Shown piece after piece: positions 19,986 through 31,603 of a stretch of DNA of 64,000 nucleotides. Numbering within the stretch: position 1 is the stretch's first letter; each line of letters starts with the position of its first letter. The position numbers and the translations under genes were made by a program. The stretch is from Silene conica (taxonomy: Eukaryota > Streptophyta > Magnoliopsida > Caryophyllales > Caryophyllaceae): contig CM055313.2 of NCBI GenBank assembly GCA_029255685.2, positions 51,678,579 through 51,742,578 of the forward strand, given 5' to 3'. The notes below the pieces were generated by a model. The model was not told the DNA's origin, searched no databases, and saw nothing but the letters and a program-made list of their open reading frames with translations.

Positions 19986-22449
19986 AAAATGGTTGTTTGC
20001 ATGCTTTCCGTTTCGTTTTTACGGAGTTATTATGATAACAAAAATAAAACTTGAATTTTCGTATGATATAAGATATGGACGAAATATTTTAAGCATGAAT
20101 ACCTACTGATTGTAAAATGTTTTAGAAGATTTGGAATATATTTTGCATGAATATTGATCATTGGTATTTTTATTTCGGTTTTTAATACGTTTTAATGGTT
20201 AAAAATGATTAATTTTGGGAAAAATAGTTAAAATAAACTTCTGGCCGAGATTTTTCAGTATGATATCACATGTATTTTCTATAATATGAATATGAATTTT
20301 CGTAATTTATAGACCCTTAAATCGTGTGATATGAATTTTAAGTGTTAAAATGCAAAAAGATGAATAAAAATGGGTTAAAATAGTTATATTATGAATTTGA
20401 CTATAAAAAATTTATGAGGATGTCACATGCAATATTTAAAATTAATGTTGAATTTTCAGAAATTTATCTCGAAATATTGCAATATTATAGATTTTTAATG
20501 TAAAAATCGGGTAATTAGTGACATAATTTCGACTTTAATAGTTTAAGTTGGAATTTGGCCACAAAAATTTAACACGATGTCATATATATTATTTCCAGCA
20601 TGTATAAAATTTTCGAGAATTTTATCTTATTTTATGCTTGAGAAATAATTTTAAATGTTAAAATCGTACGATATATGACGTAAATCGTTAAAATTTGCAA
20701 ATGTTGTTAAAAATGGCCGAAAATATAACCCATTTTAGTCATATGTGATATGTTCATCATGAAAATATTCTTGGGTGCCTAAAGTTTCAGTTTTGATTTG
20801 CATTGATTTAATTTTGTTTTGTTAAAAGTAGCATTTAAAATTAAATAAAAGGAGGCATGCTTTAAAATTTCGGCTATGGGGCAATGTGCCATTTAATTTT
20901 CTGTCCATCTTGTGTTCTTAAAATGTTTTGGAAGGTATTAAAATTATTATTAGTATTTAATTTGCATTTATGAAGATAATTATTGAATTTTCCGACTTAA
21001 ATTGCTCGTTTTACGTGTTATTTTCGAAATAATAATAAAACCGTATAAAATACTAATATTTTAACTTTCTGAAAATTTTAAGAACATTCTGGATTTTTCA
21101 AAATTTGAATTTTGAATTTTCGAAATTTTAATGTCTCTTTTGAATTTTATATTATTTTTCCCGAAAAACCGAGTAATACCGATCAATATTAAAATATATT
21201 AAAATATATTAAGTTAATTCATGTTCAAAGTTTGAGTAAGACTAAATTTTGAATCCTATGCGAGTTAGGATGATTAACTTAAGGATGAAAACCGTTTCAT
21301 TTAATGCATAGTGTTGTTAAACGTTAAAACACGCAATTCCATAAAAACCGAGGTTTACGATAACTATTTAAATAAGTGTTTTAAATAGGACGATTTGGCT
21401 TAGGATTTGCATGTTAATTCATATTTATATAAGCATTGCATATTTTATATTATGAATGTCATGATTTATTTTTACGTAATTTTGGGAATTATGTAATTTA
21501 CTTAGTATGGCCTAGTTTTTTTTTTTTAATCGGTATTTCCCGTAATGTAAGGGGTTACCGATTCGGTTGTAATTTTGTGATCTCGTATCACCCAATTGTA
21601 ATTTATTTCTATTTTATAATGTATAAAGTAGACTAGAAAAGTTGTAATTTTTGTAAAATCCGGAGTTCCTTGAAGACGGTGCCATTCGGAAAGGAGTTCC
21701 GATCAAGACGGTGTTTACCTCGAAGTGCGTGCCGCGTAAAGTTCAAGGGACCAAAGGAGTTGGTTTCCGAATTTGTACTTTTATTATTTCTTTTCTAGGA
21801 AAGGCCATACTAGGGTTTATTTATGCTTTTATTTTGCTTTTTATATGTTTGCATGCATAGCCAAATCGTCATACATCGTATCATGCATGTTTCGACCTAG
21901 TCGACCTAGTCTTTTATTTTATCGATAATTCACCGACTTAGTTCACTTAAACGGAGATAGATAATAATTTGACTAGATCTCTTACATATAAATATTGAGA
22001 CTTAGCCTTACCAAAAAGTACGGACCTATGAATCCCTTCTTCACAAGGACGTAGGCTCGGCTACACCGGGGTACTAAAATTGTCACGTTGGGTAAGTGGG
22101 GTAATAAGATTACACCTTGAAATTTGGTTGATCTCAACGAAAGTATTCGTAACCGTAGTTGCAATAAGTTCGGGCTAAAGATAATTTTAAGAAAATTGTC
22201 GACCGAGAGTTCTAAGAGTAGAACCGATTAAAGGGTTAATCCACCAAATTATACCGATACGGGTTGAATCGGCTACACCGTGCCCGGATTAGTATGGGTT
22301 TGGGTCTCGGGATTGTTTACTTAATTGGGTAAGAGATCATTAAGTAAATATATAACTAAACTTGTTAAAGTTTCTAGTTTAAAAAAATTATGAATTTAAA
22401 ATGATGTTGTTTTCCTTTTATTATTGTAGTTTAATTTTCAACATCGACT
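19986..22449 (+). other. TRG2 leader, noncoding
   Basis: It is colinear with the TRG1 leader and carries the same donor-like GTAAGT (22092), hairpin (about 22208-22223) and acceptor-like TAG ending at 22429. Confidence 0.7.
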
Positions 22450-23355
22450 ATGGCAACCAACGCTCCACCTCTCACTAACGTATCATGGCTTCGATCCTTT
22501 ATGGATCGTTGTAAACTCGATAAGCATGGTTCCAATTTTAAGGATTGAGATGCGCAATTGCTTTTGGCCGCTCAAGGTGACGATAAGAGTCGTTACCTAT
22601 CCGAAGCCGCTCCTCCCACTCCGACCGCTCGTTCGTCGGTCCAAACTCGTGAGGCCTATGAAGCCTACATGAAAGAGTCCTCCGCTCTTAAAAATGTGCT
22701 CATCTTCTCCATGGAGCCGGATCTCCAAAGGAGTATGATTAAGTTGACCACATCGTATGAAATATACACCAAGCTTGCGACCATGTTTTCGCAAACTCCA
22801 AGGGTGATTCAATATGAGGCGGCTTCCGCCTTCTTTGACATAACCTTCAAGGAAGGGCAAAAGATAAGCCCTCATGTGCTCAAACTTGTTGAGCTCGCGG
22901 AGACTCTAAAAGCTCAAAATGTTAATGTTCCCGACTCTCTAATTATTGACCGAATTCTTCACTCGCTCAATAAGGTTAAGGCGTATGCTCAATTCCGGGT
23001 GAATTTCAATATGCGAAACCAAGAGACCACGTTGGACGAGTTGCATAAGATGTTAGTCCAAGCCGAAAGGGACATGGGCCTTCATGAAAGTTCCACCAAG
23101 GATGTTTTGAACATCGAAAAGAAAGGGAAAACGAGCTTAAAAAGGAATGCCTCTAAAGGCAAGGGCAAGAAAACGTTCAAGCCCAAGGCGACCAAAGAAA
23201 AGACCTTTTCGAAAGGCGCTTCCACCTCGTCTTCGAAATCCGAAGACAAGTGCCTTTATTGCACGAGGATCGGTCATTGGAAGAGAAATTGCCCCAAATT
23301 CTTAAGCAATCTTAAGCTGGAAAGGTTCTTGCGGTGGGTTATAATTCTCGTTTAA
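22450..23355 (+). pseudogene. gag: TRG2 gag (broken)
   Basis: It matches the TRG1 Gag closely over its whole length, including the zinc knuckle C-x2-C-x4-H-x4-C near the end. The extreme C-terminus differs from TRG1. The frame is not intact, and about one or two changes separate it from a working gene. Because both LTRs are identical, the damage may have been present in the RNA that was copied, with Gag supplied in trans. Confidence 0.85.
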
Positions 23356-25762
23356 ACTCATGTTATTTTGTCAACTTTTGTATGGCGATACAAGTTGTTG
23401 ACTATCACCCCTTTTAAATTGTTTTAAAAGGGCACCTTATGATGATAAGGGCAAGGAAAGGGAAGCGTTAAATTCCTTACTTGGATGGCTCCGGTAGCAT
23501 CCAATTGATCGAAGACTTGAAGAGCTAGGCTCTAATTTTCATATCGTCTTCTTTCATATTTTGCATTTATTTATGGAACAATTTAAATTTCTTGTAAGAC
23601 AAGGATTAAAATCCTAATACAATGGTTGTAATTTTGGATATTAGTGACTTGGTTTTCAACCCAAGTCACTACTTTTGTTCTTAATCAATGTTTTGATTTC
23701 TCAAATAAATTGCATGCCTTATTTAAACATGAATGATAGTGATTTAGTCACGCAATAAATTTTGATACGATCAAGTATAAAAGAATCAAAGAGTTGATTA
23801 AAACGGAGAACTACACCCATGAGATAGATTCAATCAAAATGAGACTATATCAGTTCATTATAAGATTTTCATTTTAAGTGAAAATGAGAATGTATTCATC
23901 ACACCTATCAAACTTCAAACATTCAGATACATTGGTTAATCGAAATAGCTATCCTTAAACGAATAAAGGTTATTGTTAGAAGGATAGAGTGGGAGAAAAT
24001 ATTTCGCTCACAAACCAATGATGAAAATAAAGGAAGGATCTTAGAGAAGATTCCTTACTTGGGAGTCTTAAGAAGAGCCCTAAATGATTTGAAGAAACTA
24101 CGAGAGGACACTGAAGAAACTACGGGAGGACACTCGAAGAAAGGTTCTTTGTGTTCATTGTTTCATAGAGAGGAAACTTGAAACCCCGTATGAAATCGGT
24201 AGGAAAACGGTTCTTTAATAAATGATTTTCTAAGTTTATAAGATAAAAGAGAAGAAATCATCTCAATCCTCTCAATGTAGTTATAAAGAAATTATCATGT
24301 CATTTTCGTCTCGAGGAAACGAAGACATGATAAGAAGGTAATGAATGATTGAATGGAAACAGATCACTATAGGGATAGTGATAGTAATAATGATTCAAGT
24401 AATAGTTTAACATGCGAGAAATGAAAGGTTCATTTAAGATATCGAGAGATATTGATTTTAGTGGGAGCGATTTTCATTAAAAGAATTAAGCCTACCATTT
24501 AGAGAGAATGGGTGATTCTTTAAGGTGTAAAGAATAAGAGGTTTTCAATTCTAGATGATCAAATAATTTATATCATAAGATGATGGAGCTTACGGGAAGG
24601 TTTATTATATGGATAATAAAAGGTCGCCCACTAGAAGTCAGAATAGTTGGATACATTATTCATAACGATGAATGAAACTATTATCAAATGGCCAAGATGT
24701 TTGAAAATTGTAAGTATGATGAAATCATAGATAAACTACAATATAGATTTTAGTACATAAGTGACTAAAGAGAGTGATTTTAATCCCTCCAGTATATCGA
24801 TACGTCACAAGTTATAAGATAACAGTGGGAGCTTTCCTCCGGAAAGGAAACTCAAAATCTAGAAAGAGTTCTAGATATGTACTCAAATAGAATCATGTTA
24901 TACGAGATAATATGAGAATAAAGGAGACCAAAAGTTGTAAGTTTTGCTATCATGAATAAAGGTTATTCGCATGAATAAAAGTTATTCGCAAAACGCTAAT
25001 ACAAATAGATGATTGTACATCAAAATGCAATGTAATAGTATTGACTATTGTTGCATGACAACATCATTTGAGTTATAAATAACTCGAAGTAAAAGATGCT
25101 TTGTCAGAATCCAAATGGGATGTATGAGACAATATTGAACCCCATAAGTGAACTGGATTGACTTAGTATAGCCCCTAGCCGCTTACATGAGGTGACGTCT
25201 CAAAGCGACTAGAGTGTGAGGCGATTGATGGCGAGTTCAAGTGCCATAGAGTCATATGAGATGACTAGTCGATCACATAGGCAGACTGTAAGAGACACTC
25301 TGTCGGGCAATGTGACCGCTTATAGAGTTCTGGAAATTTTATAGCCGGGTCGTGGCGAGAGCTGCTATAGTATTCTTGTGAGTCAATTCTTTGACTAAAG
25401 ACTACTCTCCCAAGATGGTACAGTTTAGGCATAACTTTGATCCATTCTCTACGACTTTTCGTAACTGGAGTCAAATGGGATTGTTTTGGGTTGTGACTAA
25501 CTGTGACTAGTTGAAGGAAGTAGTGCGATAGAAATTGTCCACCCCTTGTCAGGGTTGTTCAAATCTCAGGGCCACTCGAGGAGAAGTTAACTGGAAATGC
25601 GTGGCCACGCTCGGAAGGTATCTATGGTAGATAATTCCGGTCAGACAGTTATTCTCCAGATCGAGGAAACCACTCATGATATGATCAAATGCAAGTACGA
25701 CCTCAGAGAGACATCTTGCATTGAGTGGGAGATTGTAATAGGACAAGAGAATTGGTGACGCA
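23356..25762 (+). other. TRG2 3' noncoding region
   Basis: Colinear with TRG1 but without its 104-bp tandem duplication. No protein is recognised. Confidence 0.7.
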
Positions 25763-25787
25763 CACTTGTCGAGGACAAGTGGGAGAT
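25763..25787 (+). other. Hairpin and polypurine tract before TRG2 3' LTR
   Basis: CACTTGTC (25763-25770), loop GAG, GACAAGTG (25774-25781), then GGAGAT up to the LTR. Confidence 0.75.
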
Positions 25788-27034
25788 TGTTGGGAAATGT
25801 GTCCTCAACAATAGTGCGATCACGTAATTAAATCTCATGACGAGAATGCGCAAGGGATGATACGAATTATTAGTCAACTGACCAACATTAATCGGTAATG
25901 ATTGGCTAGCTAGAGTTTGACATTACTGTCGTATGACGGTGGTGGTCAGTTGATCCCTTTAGGTCACACCTTTAGGACAATTCCCTTAATTGATAAAATG
26001 ATCAAATGTATATTGATATGATTTGATCATATTCCTTAAACTCGTATATCGAGAAATTAGAGGTTAAATCTTAATGTAAGATTTATGTTTATAATTGAAG
26101 CGTATCAATTGTTAAACAATAAACGATATTTTAAGATATCGTAATTAGAATGAATTGGGTTGAAATTAGTACAAAGGTTGTAAATCGTATTGACGATGAA
26201 TGATTATTTTACAATAGTAATTTCGAATTACTTGTCAATTAATAAATATGATTTATTTGATATAATATTTATACGATAAATATTTATATGTTTTGTATAA
26301 TTATAATTTGATTACCTTATGACATATTAGATGTCACATTTTTATACAAATTATACAATTGATAATGTTGTAAAATGGAGTCCATTTTATGATGAAGTGG
26401 GACGGCTAGTGGAGGTAGTTGTGCATGATTAGGGTGTTAATTATACTTTAAACATGATGTTTAAAGCATGCTTTGAAAAGAGAAATATGGACACCCTAGA
26501 CACATTGAGAAGAGAACATGTTCCCTCTCTTGTGCATCCCCATACCCGGCCACACCAAACCCTAGCAACACATGATAAATATTGTTGCATGCTCATATTC
26601 ATTCTAGCAAAAATGCTTGTGAAATTTTCTAAGTGTAAGAAAATAATACAACACAAAACCTCAAATATTATTATTGTGAGATAATAATAACAATACTAGT
26701 AATAAAGAGTTATAATATTAGTATTAATATTCTAATTAGAGAGATTAGAATAATTTAAGGAAAACCGTTTTTTTTTGTGCTAGCTTGTTCAAAATCTCGG
26801 TTGATTAAGGGATTGTCTTGGTGCATCCGGAGGAGGTATTCTAATTTGGGTACTCGGAGGATCATCCTAGCACATTCTTGGACCGTGTGTAAGGGTTCAT
26901 TTTCTCCTCTTTCCGCATATAATAGCATGCACAAGATCTTATAAACGAGTTTATAAAATATGTTAATTAAAAGTTAATGAATGGTTTTGTTAGTATGACT
27001 ATATTAGTTTATGAGTAACTAGTTAAACCTAACA
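25788..27034 (+). repeat. TRG2 3' LTR
   Basis: 1247 bp, identical to 18725-19971 as far as I can read. It is followed by AGTAC. Confidence 0.95.
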
Positions 27035-27372
27035 AGTACAAGTCAAGTCTCTAGAAAAGGCAAAATGTTTGACAAAAACTCGTAGATATGCATATGACTT
27101 TTAAACTAAAGCATGTTGACAAGGCAAGGCATAGGCATAAACATGTGACAAATGCAATATCATCATTGAAATACTCTCCTTCCGACACGACCTATATGCT
27201 AAAGTAAACATGCCTTTTTTTGAAATTTTTGAATTTTTCTTATTTTTTTGGATTTTTCTTGTATATGCAAGGAAATTAAAGAAAGAACAATGCAAAGCAT
27301 AAATGCAATAAACGTGTGACAAAATGTAATGGAACAATGCATGTGACACAAAGCCATTCCCCAAACCAAACT

Positions 27373-27392
27373 GCACAATGTCCCCATTGTGC
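27373..27392. other. Perfect hairpin in Athila 3' region (G3 copy)
   Basis: GCACAATG-TCCC-CATTGTGC has 8-bp arms, extended by one more pair outside. Perfect copies lie at 36522-36541, 45965-45984 and 62946-62965, and an imperfect one in G2 (4727). A GGTTTGGGGA purine motif flanks it on the transcribed strand. Confidence 0.65.
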
Positions 27393-27635
27393 ATTAGCGT
27401 AAGTAAAGGTTTATGAAATAAAGGAAAATGCGAAAAAGGAAAACAAGGACCTGAAAAAGATTGACAAAGAAAGCCTTTTTCGGGGATTAATGATGTTTTG
27501 GGTGATAAATAATGGTTTAATGGTTTGAAAGTGAGAAGAAAAATGGAAGTATAAAAGAAAGAGTGAGGAGAGAGACTCCCTAGTCGTTCTTGCACACTTC
27601 CCGAGGTAACACGAACAGGCTGCAACAGCTACGGT

Positions 27636-27741
27636 GGTCGATCGACCTCTATATCTGGTCGAGCGACCAGATGATAGAATACCGTGCATTCTGGATTGCA
27701 GGGACCCGGGTCGACCGACCGATGATGCAGGTCGGTCGACC
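27636..27741. repeat. Two dyad pairs, G3 3' region
   Basis: Starts at 27636/27657 (centres AT and AG) and 27709/27730 (AC and GT). The AT and AG centres show that the middle two bases vary freely. Confidence 0.85.
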
Positions 27742-27982
27742 ACTCTTCTTGTAGAGGAGTCTATTTTTCTTCTTGAATTTTACTCGTTTCAACCGAGTTA
27801 GCCTTCTTCAAACCTGTAAAACATTATAAATGCGCCCAAAACATGCGCAAAATCCAGAAATCCAAGTCTAAATGTCTTAACAACGTAACAAAAACAAAAA
27901 TTGTCTAAAATTAATGCAAAAAATAAAACTAGAAGTCTTAACAAAACAGAAAATTGTCTTTAGAACTTCAAACTTAAGGAAC

Positions 27983-28260
27983 TCATCCGCGGAAAATGCG
28001 GAAAATCTCTGACCACGGCTTTTGGCTATAGGCTGTAGTCTCCACCGTGTTTGCTTTGATCATGAAACACGTCTCTACCCCGTCACAAAGCATATGTGAC
28101 GGGCTGCCTTCTTCGGCCTCATTCCTTCTCTCCTTTTCCTCCTTGTCGACCTCCTGGGGGTCATCGTCCTCTTGGTAGCTTAAGCACCCTAGTCCTCCTC
28201 TTGATACGATAGCCTCCACGACCTTGGGCTTCCCTCCTTGCTTCTCTTGCTTCCCCAAAC
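27983..28260 (-). pseudogene. G3 gag-protease C-terminal tail coding
   Basis: It encodes an acidic/basic linker ending TVETTAYSQKPWSEIFRIFRG, the conserved end of the gag-protease frames of this family. A solo LTR separates it from the protease part. Nothing like reverse transcriptase follows; noncoding sequence begins immediately. Confidence 0.75.
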
Positions 28261-28265
28261 CGTTA

Positions 28266-29937
28266 TGAAACAAAATTGTTTCATTTTCACTCATCTGTAA
28301 GCTAAAAGAAACAGTCCTGATGCAAGAGCCTTAATTATAGATCAAGAGCCATCAAATTTGAAGAAAGGAGAGTTCAGAAAAGAAAGATAAGGCTGAAACA
28401 GATTTCAGGGAAGTGGCAGTTTTCTGGTCTGACTTCAGAAAGCTATAACTGGAGCTTCACTTACTCAAACATCAATTTCTTTATATAGTTAGAATCTTGA
28501 AGAAGTCTACTTTCCAATGGAGTTGGAATCAGTAGGTTTGAATGAGTAGATTTGTCACAATAAGCCTTCAAAGACTGTCACGATTTCATGCTAAGTGCTG
28601 AAACTGGAAATAACCCGTCAGATTTCTGGTCTGTTTTCAAATGCTTATATCTGAAGATTGGCAAGGTCATTTTTTGAGTTCTTTATCTTCCCAGAATCCT
28701 GAGGATGTCTATTAACCTATCGAGTTGGAATTAGCCTAAAATATTGAACAGGTTGAGCACAACAGTCTCTCAAAGACTGTCACGCAGGAATGCTATGCAA
28801 CGTCTGTTTTGACCTGTCAGTGTTCAAACTTGAATAGCTCAAAATTGGCTAAATACTTTTGGGTAATTCTTTTTGGAGGTGATAGACAAGATCATTGGAT
28901 TTCATTCTATGTATGGTGGGTATTTTTAACCTTCATTATCAGGGAATTATGATTTTTCAAAGTTACAGCAGTGTGCAGGAAGAATGCTGTCATTCCAGTT
29001 CTGACCTGTTCTTACTAAAAGCTTCATATCTCAAGCTTGGCTTATCCTTTTGGGTTGATTCTTTTTGGAGAGTGAAGCTAGCTCAATTATCTTTAATTCA
29101 AGCTACCATTTGCATGATTAGGGTATCTGGTCTGGGAGCTACATGTTATTGAAGTTACTGCAATTAATCCAAGGGAAAATGCTGAATGTCTGAATCTCCC
29201 TAAGGTTGTTCTAAAAATCACAAGTCCAGATGGCTCGTCCAAGTAGCATGTGATCCTAAATATAGCTTCAACCCTCCTCTGTAGAAGCCAAACAAAGACC
29301 ATAAAGAAAAGATGTTGTCTTGCCATTTCAGGAAACAAACAAACAGGCTTTTTGACAGTCTGCTTTATGCAGTTCTGATTTGGCAGCCTTGGAAGCTTTT
29401 GGGCAGAAGCATCTTTGCATCAATGGACCAGCAACTCCAACATCCACATTAGGAGACTTTGTTGTTATAATTTGTTCTTTTGTTTAGGCCATTTTGAGCC
29501 ACTAGATTAAAGCAAACTTCAAGGGTTCAGATTTCTTTTGTAAGTCTATATAAGGACAGCAACTAAGCAATGTAAAAGTCAGATTTGAAGAATTAACAAA
29601 TAGAAAAGAAGGTTTTGAAAACCCTTTTTAGTTCATTGCTTTGTGCTTGAACAACTCCATTACTTCGTGTTTGGAGCCATGTTCCCGTCTTGCTTCGTGT
29701 TCTGGACGAGTACATGAAGAAGAGTGAGTCCTTGCTTCGTGATCTTGGATGATCTCTTAGGCTTAAACTTGCTTCGTGTTCTGGTTTAAGTCATATCCTA
29801 GTCTTGAGCCTTTGGTTCAAGTCATATCCTTTACTATTGTTCAAATAAAAACCTCAAAATAACAACTCAAAACCGAGACAAAAACAAATCACAAAAACAG
29901 CCCCATTTTGAAGTATTTTGGGTCCATTTTCTGTTCA
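28266..29937 (+). mobile_element. Solo LTR of an unidentified LTR element
   Basis: 1672 bp with TG...CA ends (TGAAACAAAATT and CTGTTCA) and CGTTA on both sides (28261-28265, 29938-29942). The uninterrupted site is in G6 at about 63935. It begins with a foldback TGAAACAA-AA-TTGTTTCA. TCTATATAAGG at 29545-29555 is a good TATA box about 390 bp from the right end, which fixes the orientation as plus. Motifs such as AAAGACTGTCACG and GCTTCGTGTTCTGG repeat inside. Frames in it are short and unconvincing. No partner LTR or internal domain is present. Confidence 0.8.
29545..29555 (+). promoter_or_regulatory. TATA box of the solo LTR
   Basis: TCTATATAAGG, a canonical plant TATA context, lies near the 3' side as expected for the U3/R border. 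Confidence 0.5.
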
Positions 29938-29942
29938 CGTTA

Positions 29943-30588
29943 CCTGCGAAAGGTGAAACAAGAGTGTCCTCCATATTGCTCCCAATATGGGGCGGAGGTG
30001 TAAAAGCATGAATAGGTGTAGGCCTTAAAGTGGGGGACGTGGTAATGACCTCATAATTGATTGTGGAAGTGATCGCATTACAAGTTATGGGGGTCATGGC
30101 GTCCATTTTGCGATAGGATAGCCTAAAAATGATAGAGTGTTTCCCCACCTTAAATGTCAAGGTCCCACTTCCCACATCTATGATGGCACCCGCGGTGTGT
30201 AAGAAAGGTCTCCCTAAAATAATGGGTATATGGGCATCCTCGGGGATGTCCAATACCACAAAGTCGACAGGAAAGAAAAACCTATCAATGCGCACAGGGA
30301 TATTTTCTAACACCCCCACAGGTTCCATAGAGGTACGGTCAGCCATCTGTACAGTCATGCTAGTCACTGCAAAGGTAGTCATTCCTAACTTCTTAGCCAC
30401 ACTTAAGGGCATAACACTGATGCTAGCCCCCAAGTCACATAGGGCTTTCTTGACTGGGAAGGTCCCTATGTTACAAGGTACAGAAAAACTACCTGGGTCT
30501 TCTAGTTTATGAGGTGCAATGAAATGAGACAGAAAACTAGAGGACTCTTCAGTAAGGGCTACTGACTCAGCTTTATCTAAAGACCGCT
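29943..30588 (-). pseudogene. G3 protease-region coding
   Basis: The segment has the gypsy retropepsin signature CDLGASISVMP (active-site D in the D-L-G-A form used by Athila) and the later ILGRPFLHTAGAIIDV block, followed by TFKVGKHSIIF. It continues the same polyprotein as the gag segment at 35065-35703, but TRG3 lies between them. The enzyme would cut Gag during particle maturation. It is part of a broken element. Confidence 0.85.
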
Positions 30589-31589
30589 TGTTGGGGCTGG
30601 TGTCCTTGACAATTAAGTACAATGGCTTATTAAATCTCTTTAAGGATCACAAGGGCATACTTCAGTATTATTACCAGTTGATCCACGTTTATCAATAACG
30701 GTTGGCTTGCTAGATAAGTTTGACGTTATTGTCATACAGATGGCGGTGATCAACTGGTCCCTATACGTCACACCTATAGGACACGTTTGAGAGATGTGAA
30801 GGTATGAAAATACAATCACATTTATGCCGGATACAACTAAACAGTTAGTCAGAGGTATTGACTATTAAATTAGTCAATAAGATGTTGAGATTATTATTTA
30901 TTTAATACGGATTAAATAATTTTAGCTAATACGAATTACATGATTAATTCGTAAATTAAATATAAACGGTTATATTTAATTAAATATTGTATTCGCGTAT
31001 TAATATAAACAGTTATATTAATTTGGGTAATTATACAATATCGTAATTTTATCAGACCGTTATTAATACATCGACTGCATTAATATCTGATAACACGTAT
31101 GCGATTTATAATAAAAATCCCGCAAATAATATTTAGCAAATTGGGTCGAATCACGCAAAGGAATAATGTAAGAGTGGAGAAAGCCCAGCCTTACCCAAGA
31201 CTAATTCGGCAGCCCCCCTTATAGCTACATAAGGAGAGTCTTTCTCCTTATGTCAGTAACTGTTGAATCATAATTCTCACAATTAGGGTTTTTGAGAGCA
31301 TTCTTCTCCCAAAAACTCAGATCTCACATCTAAAACCTCAATCGCTCTCCCCATATTGCAAGGCAATTGGAGAGTATTTTCTAGCACACGCGGCATCATC
31401 TCAAACAAAGTCTTGGGTGCAAGTTATAGGAGGGAATTTACTTTAATTCCTGTTCTTAGGCCTATTCAAGCAAGGACCCAAGGTTGTATTCTTTTTCATG
31501 TTTTTATCTATCTTATGACAATATTCACAACTGTAAATTTCATTATAATCCTGCAAGTTTAGGGCGAATACATGCTTTATTCCCCCACA
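30589..31589 (+). repeat. TRG3 5' LTR
   Basis: TGTTGGGGCTGG to CCCCCACA. Its two-stem foldback lies at 30673-30758. Confidence 0.92.
30673..30758 (+). other. Two-stem foldback at TRG3 LTR head
   Basis: The outer stem ACCAGTTGATC (30673-30683) pairs with GATCAACTGGT (30748-30758). The inner stem CAATAACG (30693-30700) pairs with CGTTATTG (30724-30731). Relative to TRG1, four outer and two inner pairs differ, each on both sides. Confidence 0.75.
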
Positions 31590-31591
31590 AG

Positions 31592-31603
31592 TGGTATCAG
31601 AGC
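31592..31603 (+). other. Primer-binding site of TRG3 (tRNA-iMet)
   Basis: TGGTATCAGAGC, two bases after the LTR end. Confidence 0.9.

Larger units (their letters stand above)
18725..27034 (+). mobile_element. TRG2: gag-only copia-type LTR element
   Basis: The element is 8310 bp, flanked by AGTAC at 18720-18724 and 27035-27039. The LTRs are 1247 bp and look identical by eye, so insertion was very recent. The uninterrupted target is visible in G1 (about 1279) and G6 (about 62609). The layout follows TRG1: tRNA-iMet primer site, leader, gag, 3' noncoding region, hairpin and polypurine tract. Its gag is broken by about one to two changes. The internal part is nearly identical to TRG1, but the middle of the LTR is strongly diverged. 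Confidence 0.93.
17582..27982 (-). other. G3 polypurine tract and 3' noncoding region (interrupted by TRG2)
   Basis: Sequence 17582-18719 continues at 27040 after TRG2. It matches 61472-63650 of G6. It contains the polypurine tract (17582-17600), dyads at 18243-18275, 27636-27668 and 27709-27741, and the perfect hairpin at 27373-27392. Confidence 0.8.

Noticed and set aside
28895-29152. Short frames within 28266-29937
   Set aside because: They lie inside a solo LTR, have no family resemblance and no start or codon signal.
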